IMG/VR virus record: IMGVR_UViG_3300042905_003325 | Coordinates: 1-63,863 of that record | DNA: 63,863 bases | Source: a virus | Strand: one strand, 5' to 3' | Position numbers and translations under genes: made by a program | Notes under the pieces: model-generated | Seen by the model: only the letters and a program-made list of their open reading frames with translations | Told to the model about the DNA's origin: nothing | The model's database searches: none | Shown: piece after piece, positions 7,522 through 14,539 of the stretch | Layout of the letters: each line of letters begins with the position of its first letter | How positions within the stretch are numbered: position 1 is the stretch's first letter

Positions 7522-8280
7522 ATGATCAAAGGAGGATTGGAATTGTCTAGAGCCCGCGGAGCCAAAGCTCAAAAACGCATGACCCTGGTAGAACAAGATG
7601 TAAACAACATAAGTTTTTTCCCCAGCCAACACAACTCAAACCGTACCGTAGAACTTCGTCCCAAGAGCATAAATCAAGAACGCCTAGTGGTTAATCTACT
7701 AGATGAAAACACACCCATTGTGGTCACTGTGGGCCCTGCAGGCACTGGCAAAACCTATCTGACCATGCTGGCAGCTATTAGAGCACTGCGCAGCCGTCAG
7801 GTTGACAGATTGATTCTCACTAGACCAGCAGTGGGCGTTGAAGATGAAAAGCATGGATTTTTACCGGGTAATCTTGTGAGCAAAATGGAGCCATGGACTC
7901 GTCCATTGTTTGATGTGCTGCAGGAATATTATCACCAGCGAGATATCACTCGCATGATAGAAGATCAGATCATTGAAATCTCTCCCTTGGCCTATATGCG
8001 TGGGCGCACTTTCAAGCGATCTTGGATCATTGCTGACGAAATGCAAAACGCCACACCTGCACAGTTCAAAATGCTGCTCACTCGCATTGGTGAGGACAGC
8101 AAGATCACAGTTACGGGTGACACTGAACAAGCGGACCGGAATATCCAAACCAACGGTCTACTGGATCTTTGTCGCAGACTCAGCAGCGAAAAAGTCAATG
8201 GCCTAACACTTATTGAAATGGGCACCCGCGATATTCGACGTCACCCAATCATATCTGACATCCTAAAATTGTACTCATAA
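7522..8280 (+). CDS. phoH: PhoH-like ATPase
   Basis: A 252-residue PhoH-family P-loop ATPase. Walker A is GPAGTGKTYL; Walker B and the sensor region follow in SWIIADEMQNATPAQFKML and GDTEQADRN, all diagnostic for PhoH. The family is nearly universal in marine T4-like phages; it is linked to phosphate starvation in bacteria and to RNA metabolism, but its phage role is unproven. I choose ATG 7522 because GGAGG precedes it by seven bases; the longer open frame upstream is not needed. It is followed eight bases later by a sulfotransferase-like gene on the same strand. Confidence 0.93.
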   Translation: MIKGGLELSRARGAKAQKRMTLVEQDVNNISFFPSQHNSNRTVELRPKSINQERLVVNLLDENTPIVVTVGPAGTGKTYLTMLAAIRALRSRQVDRLILTRPAVGVEDEKHGFLPGNLVSKMEPWTRPLFDVLQEYYHQRDITRMIEDQIIEISPLAYMRGRTFKRSWIIADEMQNATPAQFKMLLTRIGEDSKITVTGDTEQADRNIQTNGLLDLCRRLSSEKVNGLTLIEMGTRDIRRHPIISDILKLYS

Positions 8281-8287
8281 GTACAGG

Positions 8288-8920
8288 ATGTTTAAAAATA
8301 GTGTGGCAGTACTGACACCGGGCCGCACAGGCTCGGTGTTATTAGCAAGTTATATTGCTCGAAGAAAATATCAAAGTTTGATAGTGCATCTTGAAAGTAA
8401 AGATGATCTAGACAAAATCCAATGGCTTAAAAACATTCCAACCTGTTTTCATAGCCATAACTTTTTTTCACCACAAGAGCTAGACTACGTGACACCAATA
8501 TACAGTGTGCGTAGAAATCTTGTGGAAGCCTTGGTTTCGCATGCTCTGTCCAATAGGCTAGAACTTTGGCACTTGGCCAGTCAAGATCAGCGACCCAATC
8601 TTGAACCTGTAATTCTCACACCAGAAGATGTAGATCCTGTGATTGAGAGTCAGCAACAGTGGTTTGATTTAAGTATCAAAAAGTTACACGCTCAAAGCGT
8701 TGTGGTAGTATATGAAGTAATGATTGACCTACTACCCTCTAACCAATTGATTTATCAAAAAACCTACCCTGACAAAAATTATTTGATCTCAAACTACGCT
8801 GATATTTCAGCTTATGTGAGAGATCATATTCCTAGGCAGATGTTGGAACAGCATGGGGAGTTTTGTGACTATCCTGCTCGGGTGGGTGTTCCGTCCCCGT
8901 ATTATCAGTTGTTGAACTAG
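8288..8920 (+). CDS. Sulfotransferase-like P-loop protein
   Basis: A 210-residue protein whose N-terminus SVAVLTPGRTGSVLLASYIA fits the 5'-phosphosulfate-binding loop of sulfotransferases (TPGRTGS in place of the P-loop). YSVRRNLVEALVSHALSN further in resembles the 3'-phosphate-binding helix. It is the third protein of this type in the window, after 1044-1682 and 2534-3196. It follows phoH closely and overlaps the convergent gene downstream by about 90 bases. Donor and acceptor are unknown. Confidence 0.65.
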   Translation: MFKNSVAVLTPGRTGSVLLASYIARRKYQSLIVHLESKDDLDKIQWLKNIPTCFHSHNFFSPQELDYVTPIYSVRRNLVEALVSHALSNRLELWHLASQDQRPNLEPVILTPEDVDPVIESQQQWFDLSIKKLHAQSVVVVYEVMIDLLPSNQLIYQKTYPDKNYLISNYADISAYVRDHIPRQMLEQHGEFCDYPARVGVPSPYYQLLN

Positions 8921-9206
8921 CGTCTTCAACCATGAGCTGCCGGCCATTTTCAAGATGTAGTCTTTCAAAAATATGGCGATAGTGTTGCAGATAATAATCA
9001 TGCACTGTGTTCCAATCGCGACTGCCAATTTGACCACTCACAGTGCATTTGACCACTGCCATGTCGCGAAAATCTAGAATCACACTGCCCGTGGTAATAT
9101 CACGACTACGCAGACGTTTGACAACTTCCACGCTTTCATCATATCCGCCTTGTGGATTGCGACGGTTCACAGGTTTTTGAATATAGGTTATAACAAGGTA
9201 TCTCAT
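8832..9206 (-). CDS. Conserved phage protein next to clamp loader
   Basis: A 124-residue protein. The first 90 residues are compact and mixed alpha/beta (MRYLVITYIQKPVNRRNPQG, then VILDFRDMAVVKCTV); the last 30 are polar and probably disordered and overlap the end of the convergent sulfotransferase-like gene. The ATG overlaps the stop of the gp44-like gene, so the two are co-translated. It occupies the slot where T4 has gp62, but I see no similarity to gp62. Function unknown. Confidence 0.6.
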   Translation of the reverse strand: MRYLVITYIQKPVNRRNPQGGYDESVEVVKRLRSRDITTGSVILDFRDMAVVKCTVSGQIGSRDWNTVHDYYLQHYRHIFERLHLENGRQLMVEDASSTTDNTGTEHPPEQDSHKTPHAVPTSA

Positions 9207-10120
9207 AGGCTAGTAAGTTCAATAAGAGTGGCACTAAGATTAATTTCTTGGTCAGCTACCAAGGGAATATTGGCTATGCCATTGCGAATGTAAACAATGG
9301 CTTGGTCTTGCTTTTCCTGCTCAGCACTCCAAAGATCAAGATTATCATACATCCATCTAAACACTTCTTCTGCTTCTTCAGGACGTATGCTGCCGCAGAT
9401 CAATTTACGTGCTTCTGTTACTCTATTGGCCTTGAGCAGTGACACAGCATCTATCTTCCATTCTCGGCCGCCGGTTTCATCACCTCTTGGCGCTATCAAC
9501 TGTCCCGTGGTTGAATTCTGCTGACACAGATTCAAACACTTGCGCAGATCAGGATATGTTGCTTTGACATAAGTGTCTAGGGTGTCAAGATCAAACTCCA
9601 CGCTCTCAGCCACAAGCACAGTAGCCACACGAGCAGTAAATTCTGTGAGGTCCGTTCGCTCAATATGAAACCCTTGACACCGGGAGTGGAGAGCAGGAAT
9701 AATGCGATTGGGATAGTTGCAAGTAAGAATAAATCTAGCTGTGGCATGATATGTCTCCATGACGCCGCGTAGTGCTGCCTGACCATTGGGCGTGATAAAA
9801 TCAGCTTCGTCTAGCAACACCACTTTAAGTTCACCAAATGGCATGGTCTGCACAAAGCCTGTGATCTTGGCACGTATGGTATCAACCGAGTTTTCACGGG
9901 ACGCATTGATTTCCAACACATCAAATTCATCAATGTTGAGTTCATTGATAATGATTCTAGCCAGTGTGGTCTTGCCCACACCCGGAGCACCTGAAAACAA
10001 CAAGTGAGGGATAGATCCGGTTTTCACCCAGCTTTCAACCTGTTGTCTTTGTGCTTCGTCTCGAAACACATAGTCTTGTAGAGTTCGGGGACGATAAGTT
10101 TCAGCCCAGAGATTTTTCAT
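9203..10120 (-). CDS. 44: Sliding-clamp loader large subunit (T4 gp44-like)
   Basis: A 305-residue AAA+ clamp loader. WAETYRPRTLQDYVF opens the protein as in gp44 and RFC; Walker A is FSGAPGVGKTTLA, Walker B VVLLDEADF, the sensor 1 strand FILTCNYPNRI, and the SRC motif HSRCQGF marks the arginine finger. It loads the trimeric gp45 clamp onto primer-template DNA using ATP. The C-terminal collar domain is present, so it looks full length. It is coupled to the small downstream gene. Confidence 0.93.
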   Translation of the reverse strand: MKNLWAETYRPRTLQDYVFRDEAQRQQVESWVKTGSIPHLLFSGAPGVGKTTLARIIINELNIDEFDVLEINASRENSVDTIRAKITGFVQTMPFGELKVVLLDEADFITPNGQAALRGVMETYHATARFILTCNYPNRIIPALHSRCQGFHIERTDLTEFTARVATVLVAESVEFDLDTLDTYVKATYPDLRKCLNLCQQNSTTGQLIAPRGDETGGREWKIDAVSLLKANRVTEARKLICGSIRPEEAEEVFRWMYDNLDLWSAEQEKQDQAIVYIRNGIANIPLVADQEINLSATLIELTSL

Positions 10121-10171
10121 GAGTGTCCTTGCAAAAAGTTTATTTTACTTAGAAAACTGGATAAAGTCAAA

Positions 10172-11077
10172 TTATTGTGGCAATCGTCCCAGCGGTAGCC
10201 ATTTATGAAAACTCAATCTGTTGGTGGTGGTACCACGATTGTATTGTTGCCAGTGCTGACCTCCTAGACCAAAAATCACACACTGACTAGGCTCTACACC
10301 CAGTTGATGAGCAAACACCAACTGCTGTGGTCGGTACTGACGATATACCCAGTCTGGTCCCACTCTATCTAACAAACTAACACCAAGCCCGCAGGCCATG
10401 CGGTTAACATATCGGCTCTTGTGATTAACAAATCCTGGATCGTCATCATCACTGCGAGTTAGTCGCATGCCAATTCTAGCATGAGCCACTGGAAAGGTCT
10501 TGCTTAGGCTAAATGTGAGTACCTTGATACATTCAGAGGAAACATCAAAGTCTATGCCGCTACAGATGCCAAAATATGCACAGTCCAGCAGCACAGGCAC
10601 TCCCAGTTTCTCACATATAGTGATCACACGATCATGATGTTGATGTTTGTTACCAGTGTCGCTAAACGGCAGACTGATCACCACTGCATCATTTTCTAGT
10701 ATGGGACCATCTTCGATGTAGCTCCACTGATTGGGCCAGTGGTTACGCCAGGCCAGTTGATGATACATGTATTCGCCACGAAAGCAACGAAATCTACGAG
10801 CATGATTGGCCATGTAGAATTTGTCAAATGCCTCAGTGGTACCCTGCATAACAACACCATGAGAAAACTCCTCCAGACCTTGCCAGCTGTTGAGTTCACT
10901 AGTGGGTATCCATTCCTGGTAACGTGACACAAACTTTTCATGCAAGGACTCATCCTGCAGCCATGAAGCAGCATCACTGCATCGAGTCTGCACAAACTCC
11001 AGCATCCAGGGATCCTGAATAGGCCCTGCGGCTCCATAGGGTTTGTCACGATGATGTGGTAGCTGATAAGTTGTCAT
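10172..11077 (-). CDS. PLP-dependent fold-type I aminotransferase-like protein
   Basis: A 301-residue protein. VPVLLDCAYFGICSGIDFD carries the Asp that contacts the PLP ring nitrogen, and VLTFSLSKTFPVAHARIGMR contains the Schiff-base Lys in SLSK with the phosphate-binding Arg downstream. These are aspartate-aminotransferase-superfamily hallmarks. It is shorter than a typical aminotransferase (about 400 residues): the N-terminal segment is reduced and the C-terminal domain stops at GRLPQ. Either it is a divergent compact form or a substrate-binding remnant. It follows a beta-hydroxylase-like gene and could act on the same amino compound. Confidence 0.7.
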   Translation of the reverse strand: MTTYQLPHHRDKPYGAAGPIQDPWMLEFVQTRCSDAASWLQDESLHEKFVSRYQEWIPTSELNSWQGLEEFSHGVVMQGTTEAFDKFYMANHARRFRCFRGEYMYHQLAWRNHWPNQWSYIEDGPILENDAVVISLPFSDTGNKHQHHDRVITICEKLGVPVLLDCAYFGICSGIDFDVSSECIKVLTFSLSKTFPVAHARIGMRLTRSDDDDPGFVNHKSRYVNRMACGLGVSLLDRVGPDWVYRQYRPQQLVFAHQLGVEPSQCVIFGLGGQHWQQYNRGTTTNRLSFHKWLPLGRLPQ

Positions 11078-11633
11078 AGGTTATCTGTAAAAATGTCATG
11101 GCATGATCGCCAAAATTAGCAGCACCATGCCAGGCAGCATGTGGCCAAGAAAATACATCACCTGCACGCCAATGATGCAACATGTCCGAACCAATCTGCA
11201 CTATCTGTCCATAGGTCCAGCTTTGTAAACATATCACTGCTCGGCTCACAGTGTGAGCAAGACCTTCTGGCACTGCAAATTTTTTAATATGTGTGTTGTA
11301 GTGATCTCTGTGCCAGGGCAGTATTCTACCCGGGGGTACTTCAATCAAAGAATACGTAAGATTTTTTCCTGGAATAACAGCAGCAATGGCATCAACATCA
11401 AAAAGATCCTGTACTTCGAATGCCATTCTGTGCCTACTGGATTCACGTGGCACCCAGGTTAGATGCCACTGATTCTGTGTTGCTGCTGACTGCCTGGATA
11501 TACTGGTGATCTCACCCTGTATGTCAATTTCTATCCAGTTAATTTTGCTGTTATCGATATTCCAGGAAACAGGCACTGTGCCCAAAAAAATAGCTTGATC
11601 AAGATGCCATTGTGGATCAGGGAATATAGGCAT
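11046..11633 (-). CDS. Aspartyl/asparaginyl beta-hydroxylase-like oxygenase
   Basis: A 195-residue protein with PPGRILPWHRDHYNTH giving the HxD iron ligands and WPHAAWHGAANFGDHAMTFL supplying the distal His of the jelly-roll oxygenase core. This matches the aspartyl/asparaginyl beta-hydroxylase-like branch of 2OG oxygenases. The conserved Arg that anchors 2-oxoglutarate is less clear (SRAVICLQ is a candidate). It overlaps the GroES-like gene upstream and the aminotransferase-like gene downstream, so all are co-translated. Substrate unknown. Confidence 0.68.
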   Translation of the reverse strand: MPIFPDPQWHLDQAIFLGTVPVSWNIDNSKINWIEIDIQGEITSISRQSAATQNQWHLTWVPRESSRHRMAFEVQDLFDVDAIAAVIPGKNLTYSLIEVPPGRILPWHRDHYNTHIKKFAVPEGLAHTVSRAVICLQSWTYGQIVQIGSDMLHHWRAGDVFSWPHAAWHGAANFGDHAMTFLQITYDNLSATTSS

Positions 11634-11985
11634 CGCTCATGGTGTCATCTGATGGCAAATAGTCACTGACCAATAGAATATCATTGTTATCAATACGTCT
11701 GATGGTCTTGGTACCTTCATGGTCTTCGATGTCAACACCACGAGTCCAACGTCCGTGTGACACACAGATATAATCGCCTACTTTGACATCTTTTTGATCT
11801 GGGCCCACAGCATACACTCGTCCCCAACGTGGTCGAATACCTGAGTTTTTGCCATTGTCACTGAGCAACACAATGCCCGAGCTCAATTGACGCTGATCTT
11901 TAAAATTCATTTCTGCTACTAACACATGGTCGCGCAGAACCTGCAGTTCCTTGACTTCAGTGGGGCTAAAAGCCAGCTTGCTCAT
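11617..11985 (-). CDS. GroES/gp31-like co-chaperonin
   Basis: A 122-residue GroES-fold protein: VLRDHVLVAEMNF begins the barrel; SSGIVLLSDN sits where GroES has the mobile loop that binds GroEL; RWGRVYAVGPDQKDVKVGDYI is the conserved VxAVGxG...VKxGD strand pair; the end IRRIDNNDILLVSD matches xxLxxDDILAIL. In T4, gp31 replaces GroES so that GroEL can fold the capsid protein gp23. This gene probably has the same role. It starts with ATG overlapping the upstream stop. Confidence 0.82.
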   Translation of the reverse strand: MSKLAFSPTEVKELQVLRDHVLVAEMNFKDQRQLSSGIVLLSDNGKNSGIRPRWGRVYAVGPDQKDVKVGDYICVSHGRWTRGVDIEDHEGTKTIRRIDNNDILLVSDYLPSDDTMSDAYIP

Positions 11986-12221
11986 TTGTTCTCCCGGGTC
12001 TGCTTGACCGGACGATAACTCACATTGCCCTTGGCCTGTTTGTCATAGTGTCTGCGTGTTTGTTGAGCTTTGGATTCAATGGGCTGATCTAGACTATCAA
12101 TGATATCTCCGCGAGCATTCACACCCATGTTGCCAACTGCTCTAACTGTTTCGTTTTTCAACACCAAAGCACCAAGGTCAACAATGCGTCCTTGTGCGGT
12201 TCGATACTGTTTTGCTGTCAT
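11982..12221 (-). CDS. Small conserved phage protein
   Basis: A 79-residue basic protein (MTAKQYRTAQGRIVDLGAL...) with no enzyme motif; the second half is rich in Gln, Lys and Arg and probably extended. A late-promoter-like element GTTAAATA lies 20 bases upstream and TTGGAG provides the ribosome-binding site. Being expressed with the co-chaperonin suggests a role in head or tail assembly, but this is only positional. Confidence 0.55.
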   Translation of the reverse strand: MTAKQYRTAQGRIVDLGALVLKNETVRAVGNMGVNARGDIIDSLDQPIESKAQQTRRHYDKQAKGNVSYRPVKQTRENK

Positions 12222-12240
12222 TGTTTTACTCCAAAAAACA

Positions 12241-12248
12241 TATTTAAC
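12241..12248 (-). promoter_or_regulatory. Late-promoter-like element
   Basis: The minus strand reads GTTAAATA, six of eight positions of the T4 late consensus TATAAATA, placed so that a short leader with TTGGAG precedes the ATG at 12221. It could drive the co-chaperonin/oxygenase/aminotransferase group. Confidence 0.4.
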
Positions 12249-12765
12249 GTAGAAATTCTCGTGGGTCTAAATCATAGTACATGCTGTCTATGCGATGCAC
12301 TCCCAGTAGATACAACACATAACTGCTCACACTGGAACCACGCCCCACGCCCCAAATCACATTGTTAGTATGCATCACATCCACTAGATATTTGAGATAA
12401 CGCAGTAGATCAAACAGATTATACTGTTGATACAGCAACAGTTCTTGACCCACACGCTGTAGCTGTTCGGGAGTTTGGCAGAGATCCAGTATGTATTTGG
12501 CAATGTCTAGTTCTTGATAGTCTTTTGGCATCAACCACTGATTGTAGCGCAGAGCGTCAAATTCAGGCACTGCACGATCAGATCCATCTGGAAATGTCCA
12601 GGTCATTAGTTGGCCGGGATCTTGTATTAGGTAAATTAATTTTTCAATGTTGATACTGGGATCTATCAAGACGTTGCGCATGCTGGTGATATCATGGCCT
12701 TGCATGACCAAGTCACACAGGTCTTTTTCATCAAAAATTATTTCACCAAATTTATTTGTCTTCAC
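12244..12765 (-). CDS. DnaE-palm-like fragment protein, catalytically incomplete
   Basis: A 173-residue protein whose C-terminus, VIWGVGRGSSVSSYVLYL followed by LGVHRIDSMYYDLDPREFLR, closely follows the GxGRGSSxxSxVxYLLGIT...PLxYxLxFERFL segment of bacterial DNA polymerase III alpha. In DnaE the catalytic aspartates (PDIDxDF) come directly after this segment; here the protein stops first. It therefore cannot be a polymerase. It might be a decoy, an assembly factor or a split-gene remnant. GTG start at 12765 overlaps the end of the upstream gene. Confidence 0.6.
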   Translation of the reverse strand: MKTNKFGEIIFDEKDLCDLVMQGHDITSMRNVLIDPSINIEKLIYLIQDPGQLMTWTFPDGSDRAVPEFDALRYNQWLMPKDYQELDIAKYILDLCQTPEQLQRVGQELLLYQQYNLFDLLRYLKYLVDVMHTNNVIWGVGRGSSVSSYVLYLLGVHRIDSMYYDLDPREFLR

Positions 12766-13351
12766 GTTTGAAACTTGTTACCACGATATCTGATTGGTTG
12801 TCATCGGATTCTTGAGGTTCCCATGCTAGATCAAGATCATGCCATTTTGGCACTCTGTTGATAGCAATCACACGTTGGTTACGATTCACAGTGTGGGAAC
12901 TATAAACTGGTTCAGCATCATGCCACCAGCCTGTGACTTCCAAAGGACCAATGGCTTCCTGTGCATTATGGCAGTATACTATGTTATCGCCGTGTTCGCT
13001 ACTGATATCTAGGTCAGTTACAATCATTCTAGCCTGCATTATGGCATTGAACTTACAGGTCAATGCCATGCCCAGAATCTGATCCACGGGCTCTTCTGGC
13101 AGTGCGATCACTCGTAGTCCTGCTGCTTCGAGTTTTTTGCGTTGATCAAGATTTTTGGCATTGATAAACACCGCGCCTTCTAGTATCTCATACACAAAAT
13201 ATTTTATTCTAGCCAGAGCTAGATTGTGTTCGGCGCCGTCAGTGGTGTTGGTTACCAAATTTATCTTTACTGTGTAGTTGTTGACGTAGAACGTAGAGTT
13301 ATACCATAGCCCTGCGCCAAATGCCATTTCATAAATCAAACGTACATTCAT
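12752..13351 (-). CDS. Conserved phage protein, unknown function
   Basis: A 199-residue soluble protein, MNVRLIYEMAFGAGLWYNST at the start and a charged tail ending SFKREDK. It looks alpha/beta (EHNLALARIKYFVYEIL helix, then VIALPEEPVDQILGMAL) but has no signature I know. It is co-translated with the small gene upstream and the DnaE-like fragment downstream, and may work with them. Confidence 0.55.
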   Translation of the reverse strand: MNVRLIYEMAFGAGLWYNSTFYVNNYTVKINLVTNTTDGAEHNLALARIKYFVYEILEGAVFINAKNLDQRKKLEAAGLRVIALPEEPVDQILGMALTCKFNAIMQARMIVTDLDISSEHGDNIVYCHNAQEAIGPLEVTGWWHDAEPVYSSHTVNRNQRVIAINRVPKWHDLDLAWEPQESDDNQSDIVVTSFKREDK

Positions 13352-13575
13352 TTTACAGTGATTTTGTCTTGGAATCCATCCGTTGCTTTGTTCTTTTCCG
13401 CAAGGCGTCGATTGTATTCTTGTTGATAACTTTCCACTGCCATTGTGATTTGGCGTGCCATTTCACCTTTGCCAGACTGCATACACCAGGTTAATTTGGA
13501 ACGTAGATCACTAATACGCTGTATTAGTTCATCTTCGTTGAGTGATTTGAGATCTTGTATAAAAGGATGTTCCAT
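13348..13575 (-). CDS. Small helical phage protein
   Basis: A 75-residue, almost fully helical protein (DELIQRISDLRSKLTWCMQS and EMARQITMAVESYQQEYNRR) that probably forms a helical hairpin or coiled coil. First gene of an operon with a sigma70-type promoter just upstream and an AGGAG ribosome-binding site. Confidence 0.6.
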   Translation of the reverse strand: MEHPFIQDLKSLNEDELIQRISDLRSKLTWCMQSGKGEMARQITMAVESYQQEYNRRLAEKNKATDGFQDKITVK

Positions 13576-13591
13576 GGGCGACTCCTGTTAC

Positions 13592-13620
13592 AGTTTAACA
13601 CAGAGCACGCCCATGGTCAA
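13592..13620 (-). promoter_or_regulatory. Sigma70-type early promoter (TTGACC / TAAACT)
   Basis: Minus strand TTGACC, a 17-base spacer, and TAAACT, 17 bases upstream of the ATG at 13575. It shares the TTGACC -35 variant with the promoter family at 36-63 kb. Confidence 0.6.
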
Positions 13621-13629
13621 TGAGAAAGG

Positions 13630-14526
13630 TCAAGCAAAAGTGGCACCGTTGTTGCCAATACAATACCATTTACCATTGATGTACTGTAGAGTGGCTGCTG
13701 CACCCAGTGAGTTCAAGGTCAATGTTCCGGAACCAGAGTTTTTCCAACCAGCATTGCTCACTGTGACCTGCATGGATCCACCATAGCTTTCCATCACCAG
13801 AGTTTTGATCTGTCCTTCGTTGCCCGCGGCCAGTGTAGACGTCTCGCTGGTCACGGTGTTGAAACGAGCGTTGGTTCTAGTCAAACTGATAGGAGCCGCA
13901 GCAGCTACGTCTTCTGTGCTGGATAGATAGATTGGGTCACGGTTTCTATTAAAATCAATAATAGAAATAGTGGTGCCACCATTGGTGCTCAAGAATTCAA
14001 ATTCAAAAGTACCCGAAGTGCTGAAGGTAATGGTGTTGGTGCTGGGATTCAGTCCCTGAATGTTCTGTGTGCCAAGACTCACAGCAGCTGGCAAAGTCAG
14101 TGTGTTGGTACTGGGCACATATCCACTGGGAATAGTGATAGCCAAACGCACGATGCCAGCAGTGCTCACGGGGAAGTTTGTGAATGCCAGTGTGATTGGA
14201 CCACCGCTGGTCACTGTTTGATAGTGAGCCACACTGTAGTCAACTGTGACTGTGCCCGAAGTTACACCAAAGTCAAATTTAGTAGCTGAAAAATTGCGTA
14301 TCTGTGCACCAATCAGCGCAGCTCCACTCAGGTTGTTGTTCAGTGTGCTGCCTGTTAAAGCGGCTTTGAGCAGAACTTTGTTTTGTAGGTCAGTGATCTC
14401 GCTACCAGCATATTCAAAGTTGGTTTTGATGTTGGTGAAATTGTCGCGAAACCCTTGTGAATCGTTGTCCTGTCCAGCCACGGGATAGGCGCTGTCGATG
14501 TTGTTAGGGTTAATAGCCGATGTCAT
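13630..14526 (-). CDS. Structural (fibre-associated) protein
   Basis: A 298-residue Ser/Thr/Asn/Gly-rich protein. Its opening MTSAINPNNIDSAYPVAGQD, followed by SQGFRDNFTNIKTNFEYAGS, is typical of T4-like marine phage fibre and baseplate-wedge-associated structural proteins; the same NDSQGFRDNFxxIKTNF motif introduces many such proteins. The body is beta-rich with a LSGAALIGAQIRNF helix early. A late-promoter core AATAAATA lies 47 bases upstream. It is the last gene of the leftward fibre group. Confidence 0.7.
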   Translation of the reverse strand: MTSAINPNNIDSAYPVAGQDNDSQGFRDNFTNIKTNFEYAGSEITDLQNKVLLKAALTGSTLNNNLSGAALIGAQIRNFSATKFDFGVTSGTVTVDYSVAHYQTVTSGGPITLAFTNFPVSTAGIVRLAITIPSGYVPSTNTLTLPAAVSLGTQNIQGLNPSTNTITFSTSGTFEFEFLSTNGGTTISIIDFNRNRDPIYLSSTEDVAAAAPISLTRTNARFNTVTSETSTLAAGNEGQIKTLVMESYGGSMQVTVSNAGWKNSGSGTLTLNSLGAAATLQYINGKWYCIGNNGATFA

Positions 14527-14539
14527 AATATGTCCTTGT

